From: Chloroflexota bacterium
GTDB lineage: Bacteria; Chloroflexota; Anaerolineae; Promineifilales; Promineifilaceae
Assembly (NCBI GenBank): GCA_024223125.1
Contig: JAAEOP010000595.1
Span: 1 to 55,302, forward strand
Length of the DNA stretch: 55,302 nucleotides
Reading direction: 5' to 3'
Both the position numbers and the translations under genes were made by a program. A model generated the notes under the pieces. The model was given only the letters and a program-made list of their open reading frames with translations, ran no database searches and was not told where the DNA came from. Positions 1-8,364 of the stretch are shown piece by piece; within the stretch, counting starts at the first letter, position 1, and every line of letters begins with the position of its first letter.

Positions 1-1
1 C

Positions 2-196
2 GGCCAGGTATTAGCCACCGCCAAATTAACTGAACGCTCCCCCATTGGAACCGTTTTCATGACCTTTCATTTTGCGGAAGCGGCCGTTAATCTTTTAACA
101 ATAGACGCCATTGACCCCACAGCTAAAATACCGGAGTACAAAGTGTGTGCTGTGCGAGTTCAAAAAGAAAGTATGCAAGTGGCAAGTGGCAAGTAA
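2..196 (+). CDS. Formate dehydrogenase alpha subunit, C-terminal end (partial)
   Basis: The window opens inside a gene read in frame from base 2. The last ~64 residues carry the C-terminal signature of molybdopterin-dependent formate dehydrogenases: [15 protein letters not shown], then LLTIDAIDP and [10 protein letters not shown]. This belongs to the molybdopterin-dinucleotide-binding domain that closes the active-site subunit oxidising formate to CO2. The tail after VRVQKE is coded by a 7-bp tandem repeat (ggcaagt, about 171-193), so the last residues probably come from repeat DNA rather than family sequence. The formate channel gene 180 bp downstream on the same strand supports the call. 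The upstream part lies outside the window. Confidence 0.88.
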   Translation, partial: GQVLATAKLTERSPIGTVFMTFHFAEAAVNLLTIDAIDPTAKIPEYKVCAVRVQKESMQVASGK

Positions 197-251
197 ATGG
201 CGCGAACCTGCAAACTTGCAGACCTACAAACTTACCAATTAAACAACATTT

Positions 252-344
252 GTAACTATTCAGCTTCCAGAGGTGCGACGCACTTGCAAAGAGCAGCGGC
301 ATTGACATTACTCTGGGAAAAGTGCGTCGCACCTGTACAGTTAC
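252..344. repeat. Palindromic MITE-like element, family A copy 1
   Basis: Perfect 15-bp inverted arms AGGTGCGACGCACTT (271-285) and AAGTGCGTCGCACCT (320-334) surround 34 bp. An outer pair GTAACT (252-257) / AGTTAC (339-344) closes a 93-bp unit. CAACATTT flanks it directly on both sides (244-251 and 345-352), as a target duplication would. A second copy with the same layout but compensated arm bases lies at 39756-39849. Confidence 0.7.
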
Positions 345-377
345 CAACATTTTTCACAAAGCAGGAGAATATAAATA

Positions 378-1274
378 ATGCAACAAGTACAAAATGGTTT
401 TTCGTTTGATGCCCTATTACCGCCGGAAATGGCTGGTAAAGCAGAAAATGCAGGCGTGGCTAAGGCCAACTTAGGAAAATGGCGGATGCTGGCGTTGGCT
501 GTGTTGGCTGGGGCCTTTATCGCTTTAGGGGCTATATTTGCTACAACAGTTACTACCGGCAGCAGTGGACATATGTCTTTTGGCATAACGAAGCTGGCCG
601 GGGGATTGGTCTTTAGTCTGGGACTTATTCTGGTAGTGGTAGCCGGGGCCGAACTGTTCACCGGCAATAATCTGATTGTGATGGCCTGGGCCGGCCGCAA
701 AGTATCTAGCCGGCTGCTGCTGCGAAACTGGAGTATTGTGTATGTTGGCAATTTCTTGGGCGCTGTAGCTACCGCACTGCTCCTTTTTGTCAGCCAGCAA
801 TATATGTCGGCTGGTGGACAAATAGGTGTAAACGCACTTAATATAGCCAACAGTAAAACGGGTTTGGGTTTTGTCCCGGCTCTATTCTTGGGCATATTGT
901 GTAATGCGTTGGTCTGCCTGGCAGTGTGGCTCTGTATGAGCGCCCGCACCACTACCGACAAAATCCTGGCTATCATTTTCCCAATCACAGCCTTTGTAGC
1001 GGCCGGATTTGAACACAGCATTGCCAATATGTATTTCATCTCTATCGGTTTGTTCATTAAGCAGTGGGCGCCAGAATCGTTTTGGCAGGCAGCGGGCACA
1101 ACGGCCGCCAGCTACCCCAATCTAACCTGGAGCGCCTTCTTCGCCAATCTACTACCGGTGACAATTGGTAATATTATTGGCGGCGCGTTTTTGGTGGGGC
1201 TAGCGTACTGGTTTATTTATTTACGGCCGCAGCACTACCAGCAGCCAGAAACAGCTCATGTTACCCAGGTGTGA
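378..1274 (+). CDS. focA: Formate/nitrite transporter (FocA family)
   Basis: A 298-aa integral membrane protein of the FNT family, which forms pentameric channels for formate or related monovalent anions. Family signatures are the early glycine/alanine helix (GAFIALGAIFATTV), GAELFTGNN around residue 95, GNFLGAV, LCNALVCLAVW, and AAGFEHSIANMY near residue 220. The length is normal for the family. Start ATG follows AGGAG (362-366). It lies directly downstream of the formate dehydrogenase gene, which suggests formate rather than nitrite as substrate: uptake for oxidation, or export of excess formate. A 93-bp palindromic element sits between the two genes and could affect their coupling. Confidence 0.9.
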   Translation: MQQVQNGFSFDALLPPEMAGKAENAGVAKANLGKWRMLALAVLAGAFIALGAIFATTVTTGSSGHMSFGITKLAGGLVFSLGLILVVVAGAELFTGNNLIVMAWAGRKVSSRLLLRNWSIVYVGNFLGAVATALLLFVSQQYMSAGGQIGVNALNIANSKTGLGFVPALFLGILCNALVCLAVWLCMSARTTTDKILAIIFPITAFVAAGFEHSIANMYFISIGLFIKQWAPESFWQAAGTTAASYPNLTWSAFFANLLPVTIGNIIGGAFLVGLAYWFIYLRPQHYQQPETAHVTQV

Positions 1275-1393
1275 GGAGTGACATTCTTCATTATGAATAT
1301 AGCGATTCGTCACTGCCTATTATTAGCCGCTTTCGGCATAATTAAGCCATCTGGGCAATCTTAGTGAGCATCTAACAAAAACTTCTCCTTTGC

Positions 1394-1426
1394 AGATTGG
1401 TTCATTCTCTAAGAATGAACCAATCT
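1394..1426. repeat. Palindrome family C copy 1 (hairpin)
   Basis: AGATTGGTTCATTCT, a 3-base centre, then AGAATGAACCAATCT: a perfect 15-bp inverted repeat. It lies 120 bp downstream of focA, so it may act as a terminator, although no T-run follows. The same outer stem recurs at 52788-52820. The rest of 1275-1568 holds no gene. Confidence 0.65.
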
Positions 1427-1508
1427 TAGGGGGAACTAAATTCTGGAGTCTTACTCGGTTTAACATTCTCACTTTATCCTTTGGCTCAGATCATAGTCAC
1501 AACTTAAC

Positions 1509-1538
1509 AACCAGGTCTTGTTCATTCAAGACCTGGTT
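1509..1538 (+). promoter_or_regulatory. Stem-loop in the leader of the 2-oxoacid oxidoreductase operon
   Basis: AACCAGGTCTTG, loop TTCATT, CAAGACCTGGTT form a perfect 12-bp stem that ends 15 bp before the GGAGG of the ferredoxin gene. Such a hairpin could be an attenuator, a stabilising 5' structure or a processed terminator. No T-run follows directly, so its role is undecided. Confidence 0.5.
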
Positions 1539-1568
1539 ATTGTGTATTCAAATGGAGGAGTTCCCACT

Positions 1569-1844
1569 ATGGCCTCAGGGCGTATTGTCATTAATTTAGA
1601 AAGGTGCAAAGGATGTGATTTGTGCCGCCCTGCCTGTCCCCCAAAAGTTATCCAATTAGCTAACCAACTGAATAGCAAGGGCTACCGTCCCATGCTGCTA
1701 GTAGACCCTTATCACGAATGTACAGGCTGCGCTTTGTGCGCGGTGGTTTGCCCCGATGGGTGCATAACTGTCTACCGTGATGTACCGCCTAAGAACCTCA
1801 ATGGAAAACAAAAGGAGGGTCGCTATGCCCCAGCAGTTACTTAA
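1569..1844 (+). CDS. 2-oxoacid:ferredoxin oxidoreductase delta subunit (2x[4Fe-4S] ferredoxin)
   Basis: A 91-aa protein with two classical cluster motifs, [13 protein letters not shown] near residues 13-25 and [12 protein letters not shown] near residues 50-61. Each supplies three cysteines to one [4Fe-4S] cluster and the remote CP cysteine to the other. This is the delta subunit of four-subunit 2-oxoacid oxidoreductases (KorD/VorD/PorD), passing electrons from the thiamine site to soluble ferredoxin. ATG follows GGAGG (1554-1558), giving MASGRIV. An in-frame longer ORF starting at 1518 would run through the upstream hairpin and lacks such a site. Its 3' end overlaps the alpha subunit by 20 nt, so translation is probably coupled. 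Confidence 0.9.
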   Translation: MASGRIVINLERCKGCDLCRPACPPKVIQLANQLNSKGYRPMLLVDPYHECTGCALCAVVCPDGCITVYRDVPPKNLNGKQKEGRYAPAVT

Positions 1845-2901
1845 AGGAAATGTAGCCATTGCCGAAGCAGCCGTTCGTGCTGGCTGTCAGGCATATTTTG
1901 GCTACCCCATCACCCCCCAAACAGAATTGTTAGAGCATATGGCCCGGCGGATGGTGGAACTAGACCGTGTTTTTCTGCAAGCAGAAAGTGAAGTGGCCGC
2001 CATCAATATGGTGTATGGCGCGGCCACGGCCGGAACGCGCGTCATGACCTCATCCAGCAGCCCCGGCGTCAGCTTGATGCAGGAAGGGTTTAGTTATATC
2101 GCCGGTTCAGAAGTGCCGGTGGTCATTGTAGATGTGATGCGTGGCGGGCCAGGTTTGGGCAATATTCAACCCAGCCAGAGTGATTATAACCAGGTTACGA
2201 AATCAGCCGGACATGGTGATTTTCATCCTATTGTGCTGGCTCCGGCCACTGTGCAAGAAGCAATTGATCTAACCGTGCTGGCCTTTGATCTGGCCGAAAA
2301 ATACCGCACATTGGTCTTTGTGGTGGCTGATGGGGCGATTGGGCAAATGATGGAACCGGCCGAACTGCCACCCATGCGACCCTTGCCGGAAACACGGCCG
2401 TCGTGGGCCTTAACCGGCGCAAAAAACCGTGAGAAAAATTTAATCACCTCGCTTTATCTGGGTGCAAAAAATCTGGAGCGGTTAAATACAAAACTACAAA
2501 ATAAACTCACCGTGATCCAGGAAAATGGCGAAGCCCGTTACGAAGAACAGTTCCTGGAGGATGCTGAAATTGTGATAGTGGCCTTTGGCACGGCCGCACG
2601 AGTAGCCCAAACTGCCGTAGCCCAACTACGACAGCAAGGTCAGCGTGTGGGTCTTTTCCGTCCCATCACACTCTGGCCTTTTCCCGAACAACAGGTAGCA
2701 GAGCTGGCTAAACAGGCAACCGCTTTTCTAGTTGTAGAGATGAATGCTGGACAGATGGTACATGATGTGCGTCGCATTGTGGGCGGGTCGGTGGGGCCAC
2801 AAGTTCCGGTTCATTTCCACGGCCGTACCGGTGGCGCCATGCCTATGCCCGATGACATATTACAAAACATCAACCAACTTCTTACGGAGGCGCTCCCATG
2901 A
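1825..2901 (+). CDS. vorB: 2-oxoacid:ferredoxin oxidoreductase alpha subunit, VorB type
   Basis: A 358-aa alpha subunit of a CoA-acylating 2-oxoacid ferredoxin oxidoreductase. The pyrimidine-binding N-terminal domain shows GYPITPQTE (about 26-34), [14 protein letters not shown] (about 75-88) and [17 protein letters not shown] (about 104-120). The C-terminal transketolase-like domain (about 240-345) begins with [11 protein letters not shown]. The [10 protein letters not shown] and [14 protein letters not shown] segments match what I know as VorB (3-methyl-2-oxobutanoate type) better than pyruvate- or 2-oxoglutarate-specific enzymes, but substrate cannot be proved from sequence. The ATG at 1825 follows AGGAGGG. 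The stop overlaps the beta-subunit start by 4 nt (ATGA). Confidence 0.88.
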   Translation: MPQQLLKGNVAIAEAAVRAGCQAYFGYPITPQTELLEHMARRMVELDRVFLQAESEVAAINMVYGAATAGTRVMTSSSSPGVSLMQEGFSYIAGSEVPVVIVDVMRGGPGLGNIQPSQSDYNQVTKSAGHGDFHPIVLAPATVQEAIDLTVLAFDLAEKYRTLVFVVADGAIGQMMEPAELPPMRPLPETRPSWALTGAKNREKNLITSLYLGAKNLERLNTKLQNKLTVIQENGEARYEEQFLEDAEIVIVAFGTAARVAQTAVAQLRQQGQRVGLFRPITLWPFPEQQVAELAKQATAFLVVEMNAGQMVHDVRRIVGGSVGPQVPVHFHGRTGGAMPMPDDILQNINQLLTEALP

Positions 2902-3677
2902 CCACACTCCTCAACGAAAAAGTAATGTATGAACGGCCGCAAGCTTTGGCCGATGTTGTTACCCATTACTGCCCCGGCTGCACCCACGGCACCGCCAATC
3001 GGCTGGTAGCGGAAGTGATTGATGAATTGGGTATCCGCGAACAATCCATTCTGGTTGCTTCTGTAGGTTGTTCTGTATTTGCTTACAATTATTTTGAACT
3101 GGATGCGTGTGAGGCGGCTCACGGCCGTGCGCCGGCCATGGCCACTGGCATCAAGCGCGTCAGTCCTCAGAAAGTCGTATTCACCTATCAGGGAGATGGC
3201 GACTTGGCCTCCATTGGCATTGCCGAAACCATCCACGCTGCCACACGAGGCGAACAGATTACCATCATCTTTATCAACAATGCCATCTACGGCATGACTG
3301 GCGGACAAATGGCGCCCACAAGTTTGGTGGGGCAAAAGACCACTTCCTCCCCCTTTGGCCGGGATGCTCTGTTGGCCGGAAAACCGATCCACATTGCCGA
3401 ACTATTGTCTGGGCTGCCCGGCGTCGTTTACAGCGTGCGTCGCAGTTTGCACGATACCCGACATGTTATCCAGGCCAAAAAGGCCATTCGTACCGCCTTT
3501 GAAGCCCAGATACAAGGTTTGGGCTTCAGCATTGTGGAACTGCTATCTACCTGCCCCACCAATTGGGGCATGACCGCCGGCGCCGCCTGCGAATGGGTAC
3601 GCGATGAGATGGTTCCCGTTTATCCTCTGGGTGATTTCAAAGTGGCAGACGAACTGAAGAGCAGAAAGAGAAGATGA
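2898..3677 (+). CDS. 2-oxoacid:ferredoxin oxidoreductase beta subunit (TPP-binding)
   Basis: A 259-aa thiamine-pyrophosphate subunit. Cys25 and Cys28 (CPGCTHG), Cys58 ([10 protein letters not shown]) and Cys71 are in positions where family members ligate the proximal [4Fe-4S] cluster. The TPP/Mg motif is GDG (99-101) through NN (127-128), followed by [13 protein letters not shown]. Together with alpha it forms the active site that decarboxylates the 2-oxoacid and transfers the acyl group to CoA. It starts at an ATGA overlap with the alpha gene. A GAGATTAGGAGATT-type hairpin follows the stop, before the aminotransferase. This beta subunit differs in type from the decayed one at 30.9-31.5 kb. 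Confidence 0.9.
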   Translation: MTTLLNEKVMYERPQALADVVTHYCPGCTHGTANRLVAEVIDELGIREQSILVASVGCSVFAYNYFELDACEAAHGRAPAMATGIKRVSPQKVVFTYQGDGDLASIGIAETIHAATRGEQITIIFINNAIYGMTGGQMAPTSLVGQKTTSSPFGRDALLAGKPIHIAELLSGLPGVVYSVRRSLHDTRHVIQAKKAIRTAFEAQIQGLGFSIVELLSTCPTNWGMTAGAACEWVRDEMVPVYPLGDFKVADELKSRKRR

Positions 3678-3692
3678 AGATTGGAAGATTGA

Positions 3693-3728
3693 GAGATTAG
3701 GAGATTCAATCTCCTAATCTCCATTTTT
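3693..3728 (+). terminator. Terminator-like hairpin from a GGAGATT-type repeat
   Basis: GAGATTAGGAGATT (3693-3706) and AATCTCCTAATCTC (3708-3721) pair perfectly, followed by CATTTTTG. The stem plus T-run resembles an intrinsic terminator or attenuator between the beta subunit and the aminotransferase. The arms belong to a repeat family seen at several gene ends in this window. Confidence 0.6.
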
Positions 3729-3741
3729 GAAGGAGCCAGTC

Positions 3742-5007
3742 ATGAGTACCCCCTGGAAACAACGTTATGCCCAGCGCATGAAGCAAATGGGCAGTTCGAT
3801 GATTCGGGAGTTGTTAAAGCTTACGCAGCAGCCAGACATTATTTCTTTTGCCGGTGGACTGCCGGCGCCTGAGCTTTTTCCGGTGGCTGAATTTGACGCG
3901 GCCGCCAGCCGGATATTAGCAGAACACGGCCGCCAGGCATTGCAATACAGCGCCACGGAAGGGTATCTACCCTTGCGCCAATTCATCGTGGAAAAGATGG
4001 AACAGTACGGCATACAGGCCACGCCAGACAATGTACTCATCACCAGCGGGTCGCAGCAAGCGTTAGACCTGATTGGAAAGATGCTGCTGAATCCGGGAGA
4101 TATGATTTTGACGGAACGGCCGACTTACCTGGGCGCTTTACAGGCGTGGCGAGCGTACCAGGCTCAGTTTACAACCGTTCCCATTGATGAGCGGGGGTTG
4201 TGTACCTATGAACTAGGGGAAGCGCTTTGTACTGGACCAAAATTTATGTACATTTTACCCAACTTCCAAAACCCCAGCGGTGTCACCCTGCCACTCTCCC
4301 GCCGCCAATCCCTCATTCACATTGCCGACCAGTACGGCATTCCCATTATTGAAGATGACCCTTATGGCGAACTGCGCTTTGAAGGGGAGCATTTACAGCC
4401 GTTGATTGTTTTGGATGCTGAAGAATTAAGACAGCGGCCGCACTCTCCTAAAGCTCATGGATATTTACGTGGCAACGTTATTTATCTGAGTACCTTCTCC
4501 AAAACATTGGCCCCTGGTTTGCGGTTAGGCTGGATTGTTGCCCCAGAAGAAGTGATTCAACGTTGTGTGATGGCCAAACAAGGGATGGATTTGCACAGCA
4601 GCAGCTTTGTACAGATGATGGTTTATGAAGTGGTGCAAAATGGTTTTTTGCAGCAGCATGTCAAACATATCCGCCAGGTGTACCGGGAACGGCGCGATAT
4701 GATGTTGCAAGCAATGGAAACATATTTCCCGTCCGGCGTCTCCTGGACACGGCCGAAAGGGGGGCTTTTCTTGTGGGTAACGCTACCAGAAGAAATGGAC
4801 AGCGCTATCCTGTTACAAAAAGCAATTGAACACAAAGTTGCTTTTGTACCCGGGTCTGCCTTTTATCCTGATAACGGTGGGCAAAACAGTTTTCGGCTGA
4901 ATTTTTCTAACGCAAGGCCAGAACAGATTGAAACGGGTATACAGCGGTTGGGAAGAATGCTGGCGGCGGAAATAGAAAAACCAGAAATGGAACTGGCTCT
5001 GGCTTAA
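3742..5007 (+). CDS. PLP-dependent aminotransferase, class I/II (MocR/2-aminoadipate transaminase-like catalytic domain)
   Basis: A 421-aa fold-type I aminotransferase. The PLP lysine is Lys254 in STFSKTLAPGLRLGW. Other family positions are FAGGLPAPELFP (36-47), TSGSQQALD (101-109), NFQNPSG (174-180) and the Asp of EDDPYGELRF (204-213) that contacts the pyridine nitrogen. It resembles LysN-type aminotransferases acting on 2-aminoadipate, branched-chain or aromatic amino acids with 2-oxoglutarate. It lies inside the oxidoreductase operon, between beta and gamma genes, so its product is probably the substrate of that enzyme: amino acid to 2-oxoacid to acyl-CoA. ATG at 3742 follows AAGGAG; the in-frame TTG at 3727 is less likely. 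Confidence 0.87.
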   Translation: MSTPWKQRYAQRMKQMGSSMIRELLKLTQQPDIISFAGGLPAPELFPVAEFDAAASRILAEHGRQALQYSATEGYLPLRQFIVEKMEQYGIQATPDNVLITSGSQQALDLIGKMLLNPGDMILTERPTYLGALQAWRAYQAQFTTVPIDERGLCTYELGEALCTGPKFMYILPNFQNPSGVTLPLSRRQSLIHIADQYGIPIIEDDPYGELRFEGEHLQPLIVLDAEELRQRPHSPKAHGYLRGNVIYLSTFSKTLAPGLRLGWIVAPEEVIQRCVMAKQGMDLHSSSFVQMMVYEVVQNGFLQQHVKHIRQVYRERRDMMLQAMETYFPSGVSWTRPKGGLFLWVTLPEEMDSAILLQKAIEHKVAFVPGSAFYPDNGGQNSFRLNFSNARPEQIETGIQRLGRMLAAEIEKPEMELALA

Positions 5008-5054
5008 AAGAGATTACGTAAATCGATTTACGAACAACAAATATGGAGAAACAA

Positions 5055-5627
5055 ATGGAAACTTCGATCATTATTGCTGGATTCGGCGGACAGGGTGTGT
5101 TGTTTTCCGGGCAATTATTAGCCTACGCGGGTATGGATAACGGCCGTCAAGTTACCTGGATTCCTTCTTACGGGCCAGAAATGCGCGGTGGCACGGCCCA
5201 CTGCACCGTCATTATCAGCGATGAACCGGTGGGCGCGCCCATCGTCGCCCAACCAGATATTGCCCTGGTATTTAACCAACCTTCTTTTGAAAAATATGAA
5301 ACGTTGGTAAAGTCGGGAGGGCTTATCGTCGTCAATAGCTCAATTGTTTCTGAGGAGTTGCTGCGGCTCGATGTGGATTGTGTCACCATTCCGGCCAATG
5401 AGATTGCGGAACAATTTGGTACAGTCAAGATGTTGAATATGGCTATGTTAGGCGGGATGATTGCGGCACGGCCGTTGCTCTCTTTAGAAACAATGTCCCA
5501 GGCTCTACGAGATCATTTACCGGCCAGAAAAGCCCACCTCATCGAAGGAAACTTAGCCGTCTTACAAGAAGGCTTCAAACGAGCCAAAGCCGGTCAACCA
5601 ATAGTGGCGCTTCCTCACCATAATTGA
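5055..5627 (+). CDS. 2-oxoacid:ferredoxin oxidoreductase gamma subunit
   Basis: A 190-aa gamma subunit of the 2-oxoacid:acceptor oxidoreductase family. IIAGFGGQGVLFSGQLLAYAG at the N-terminus is the hallmark, with YGPEMRGGTAHCTVIISDEPVGAPIV (about 41-66) and PDIALVFNQPSFEKY after it. The domain completes the CoA-binding side of the complex. ATG at 5055 follows GGAG (5045-5048); an ATG 12 bp upstream is in frame but has no clear ribosome site. It is split from the beta gene by the aminotransferase and is the last gene of the plus-strand operon. Its 3' end faces the CoA-transferase gene across a strong shared hairpin. Confidence 0.9.
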   Translation: METSIIIAGFGGQGVLFSGQLLAYAGMDNGRQVTWIPSYGPEMRGGTAHCTVIISDEPVGAPIVAQPDIALVFNQPSFEKYETLVKSGGLIVVNSSIVSEELLRLDVDCVTIPANEIAEQFGTVKMLNMAMLGGMIAARPLLSLETMSQALRDHLPARKAHLIEGNLAVLQEGFKRAKAGQPIVALPHHN

Positions 5628-5636
5628 ATTGAAAAT

Positions 5637-5687
5637 GGAGATAAGGAGATTGGAGATTGCGAACAATCTCCCAATCTCCTTATCTCC
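5637..5687. terminator. Long convergent hairpin (GGAGATT repeat family)
   Basis: A 23-nt arm (5637-5659) and a 24-nt arm (5664-5687) pair along their whole length except for one extra C, with loop CGAA. It fills the gap between two convergent genes (stops at 5627 and 5698), so it can serve both transcripts. The stem lacks a T-run but is very stable. Confidence 0.65.
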
Positions 5688-5695
5688 AATCTCCC

Positions 5696-6991
5696 CTACA
5701 TATATTCCAACTTCTCGGCCGCGAATGTTAATTCATCACGGAACTGCGGATGGGCAATACCGATCAGGGCACGGGTACGCTCCCGAATCGTTTTGCCATA
5801 CAGGTTAGTCACTCCATATTCTGTCACCACAAAATGCACATCATTGCGCGTGGTTACAACGCCAGCGCCTTCATTTAACATGGGTGCAATACGGCTCAAT
5901 GTACCGCCACGAGCTGTAGAGGGAAAAGCGATGATGGGCAAGCCACCCTTTGACCGAGCCGCGCCACGAATGAAATCAATTTGCCCCCCCACGCCACTGT
6001 AAATACGCGGGCCGATTGAATCGGCGCAAACTTGCCCGGTTAAATCAATTTGCAGAGCGGAGTTGATGGCAACCATTTTGTCATTGCGGGCGATGTTGTA
6101 GGGATCGTTCACATAATCGGTGGGGTGCAGTTCAATCAGCGGGTTGTTATGGATAAAATCATACAAACGCTGGGTGCCAAAAAGGAAGCCGGCCACAATT
6201 TTGCCGGGATGGAAACTCTTTTGGGCGCAAGTAATAATGCCCTCTTCTACCAAATCAATCACACCATCAGAAAATAACTCCGTATGAATACCTAAATCTT
6301 TGTGGTGGGTCAGGCTCTTCAAAACTGCGTCGGGAATACTACCAATACCCATTTGCAGTGTCGCTCCATCAGGAATCATCTCAGCGATGTGCTGCCCTAT
6401 CACCAGGTTTTCTTCTGAACTATCGCCTTGCGGCGCTTCGGGCAAAGGGTAATCACTTTCCACAATATGCTGCAAACGGCCGACATGAATGAAGCTGTCT
6501 CCCATTGTACGGGGCATTTGCTTATTCACTTCAGCAATGATGATACGGGCCGATTCTGCGGCCGGTTTGGTGGCCCCCACTTCCACGCCAAAACTGCAAA
6601 AACCATGTTCATCTGGCGGCGTCACAGAGATGAGGGCAACGTCTATGGGCAGGATACCATTTTTGAATAGACCTGGAATTTCGGAAAGGAAGATGGGGGT
6701 AAAGTCGGCTCGTCCTTCTTGCACGGCTGGACGTATATTAGACCCTATAAAGAGAGCATTGACGCGGAAACTGTCCTGATATTCAGGGGCGGCATAGGGG
6801 GCCGGGGCAAAGGTAAGGATGTGGGTTAATTCCACATCTCGTAAAGAACGGGCACATTCTGTCAGACCGTGCGTCAGTTTTATAGGTACGCCAGCCCCGC
6901 CGCCAATATAAAGGCGATTGCCGGACTTGATGGCGCTTAACGCCATGTGTACATCAGTTACTTTTTTGCGATAGATGTTTTCCCAATTCAT
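5696..6991 (-). CDS. Acetyl-CoA hydrolase/transferase family CoA-transferase (4-hydroxybutyrate/butyrate type)
   Basis: A 431-aa family I CoA-transferase. The active-site glutamate is Glu238 in GIHTELFSDGVIDL. GAGVP (32-36), SVTPPDEHGFCSFG (122-135), QMGIGSIPDAV (213-223), and the C-terminal VVTTRNDVHFVVTEYGVTNLYGKT segment are typical. Such enzymes move CoA between acyl-CoA and acetate or another acid through a glutamyl-CoA intermediate. Here it could recover the thioester made by the neighbouring oxidoreductase, for example isobutyryl-CoA plus acetate to acetyl-CoA plus isobutyrate; this is inference from context. It is transcribed 12 bp downstream of alanine dehydrogenase, so the two form an operon. 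Confidence 0.87.
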   Translation of the reverse strand: MNWENIYRKKVTDVHMALSAIKSGNRLYIGGGAGVPIKLTHGLTECARSLRDVELTHILTFAPAPYAAPEYQDSFRVNALFIGSNIRPAVQEGRADFTPIFLSEIPGLFKNGILPIDVALISVTPPDEHGFCSFGVEVGATKPAAESARIIIAEVNKQMPRTMGDSFIHVGRLQHIVESDYPLPEAPQGDSSEENLVIGQHIAEMIPDGATLQMGIGSIPDAVLKSLTHHKDLGIHTELFSDGVIDLVEEGIITCAQKSFHPGKIVAGFLFGTQRLYDFIHNNPLIELHPTDYVNDPYNIARNDKMVAINSALQIDLTGQVCADSIGPRIYSGVGGQIDFIRGAARSKGGLPIIAFPSTARGGTLSRIAPMLNEGAGVVTTRNDVHFVVTEYGVTNLYGKTIRERTRALIGIAHPQFRDELTFAAEKLEYM

Positions 6992-7003
6992 TTTTTACTC
7001 CGA

Positions 7004-8146
7004 TCAGGCTTGAATTAAATCGGCCAGGTTTGCACTGGATTCTCTGCCTAAGGCGACGGCGACGGCCGTATGAACCAACTGCCCCTGATAAATATTGATA
7101 CCCGCAGTTAAAGCCTCTTCTCGTCTGGCAGCTTCAGAAAAGCCATCTTCACCAACTGCCAGCAAATAGGGTAAGGCAGCATTGGTTATGGCATGACTTG
7201 TGGTGCGAGCGTAGGCAGCAGTCATGTTGGGAACGCAGTGGTGAATGATGCCTTCAGATACATAAATGGGATCGCGCAGAGTAGTAGGACGGCTAGTTTC
7301 CACGCAGCCGCCTTCATCTATAGAAAAGTCTATGATGACGGAACCGGAACGCATCTGGCGTACCATGTCGCGGCTAATAAGGATAGGCACACGCCGGCCA
7401 GGGGTAGAAATAGCAGCGATCAGGACGTCGGCAAAAGTGGTCACCCGGTGGAGATTATATTCATTAGCAAACATGGTGGTGACACGGCCGCCGAAGCGAT
7501 TATCTAGTTCCCGTAAAGCGCATATGTCCTGGTCCAGCACTGTTACCTCTGCGCCCAGGCCGACACAAACACGAGCAGCGTTTCGCCCCAAAACACCACC
7601 ACCAACGATGACGATGGTTGCCGGGGGGACGCCGGCCAATCCACTGATTAAAATACCTACGCCATCCCGGTTTAACCGCGGCTGATGGCTGCGGAGTAAT
7701 TGTCCAGCCAACAATGGCGCCATCCGTCCGGCAACTTCGCTGGCTGGCCGCAGCACAGGACGCAGACCGCTTTTTTCTTCGATCATTTCGTAGGCAACGG
7801 CCGTCATCTCGGATTCTTCCAGGGCTTGTAATAAATCTGTTGAAGCTGTGGGCAGGTGTAAAAATGAAAAGATCGTCTGACCGGGTCGAAATTTTTTGTA
7901 TTCGTCGGCACGGGGGCGGGTAACTTTAGCAACTATGTTAGCTCGGCCGTATGCTTCTGCGGCCGTATACACAATTTGAGCGCCAGCGCGACGATAATCT
8001 TCATCACTAAAACCCGATCCTTCCCCGGCATTCACTTCAACATAAACAGTGTGCCCCACCTGTACTAATGTCAGGACACCGGCCGGCGTCAGGCCAACCC
8101 GTTTTTCCAGGTCACGCACTTCTCTAGGTATGCCAAAAGTTTCCAT
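7004..8146 (-). CDS. ald: Alanine dehydrogenase
   Basis: A 380-aa NAD-dependent alanine dehydrogenase (pyruvate + NH4+ + NADH to L-alanine). Arg16 (EKRVGLT), Lys74 (VAKVTRP) and His97 (FSFLHLPT) sit where the family keeps its substrate-binding and catalytic residues. The Rossmann motif is IVIVGGGVLGRNAARVCVGLGA, with VLDQD closing the adenine-binding strand. HHCVPNMTAAYARTTSHAITNAALP matches the C-terminal signature. The usual Glu of KVKEP is Arg here. METFGIPRE was taken as the start because it aligns with family N-termini; 13 extra upstream codons are possible. Together with the aminotransferases it can release or reassimilate ammonia during amino acid catabolism. Confidence 0.9.
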   Translation of the reverse strand: METFGIPREVRDLEKRVGLTPAGVLTLVQVGHTVYVEVNAGEGSGFSDEDYRRAGAQIVYTAAEAYGRANIVAKVTRPRADEYKKFRPGQTIFSFLHLPTASTDLLQALEESEMTAVAYEMIEEKSGLRPVLRPASEVAGRMAPLLAGQLLRSHQPRLNRDGVGILISGLAGVPPATIVIVGGGVLGRNAARVCVGLGAEVTVLDQDICALRELDNRFGGRVTTMFANEYNLHRVTTFADVLIAAISTPGRRVPILISRDMVRQMRSGSVIIDFSIDEGGCVETSRPTTLRDPIYVSEGIIHHCVPNMTAAYARTTSHAITNAALPYLLAVGEDGFSEAARREEALTAGINIYQGQLVHTAVAVALGRESSANLADLIQA

Positions 8147-8268
8147 GATTGTTTTCCAATGATGACTACAGCAAATTGGAGTCACAAACAGATTTTTCCT
8201 GATGCAACGTCAATCTGTTCCTGACTTAAATCTGTTGTAGTCTTCCTGCAAACGTCTATAAAATTATC

Positions 8269-8364
8269 GTGACGATACAGGCCATTCCCGCGAAGGCAGG
8301 CATCCACACATTCTGGATACCTGCCTTCGCGGATATGACAGTCAAGAGAAACCCGTATAGTCAC
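8269..8364. repeat. MITE-like element, family B copy 1
   Basis: Ends GTGACGATACAGG (8269) and CCCGTATAGTCAC (8364) are inverted at 11 of 13 positions. Inside, CCCGCGAAGGCAGG pairs with CCTGCCTTCGCGG. A related but longer copy lies at 20958-21081, sharing CATTCCC, ATCCACACA, GATACCTG, TTCGCGG and TATGACAGTC blocks. It lies upstream of the ald start. Confidence 0.68.

Noticed and set aside
341..1099. Long minus-strand open frame opposite focA
   Set aside because: Antisense shadow of a well supported FNT gene; no family features.
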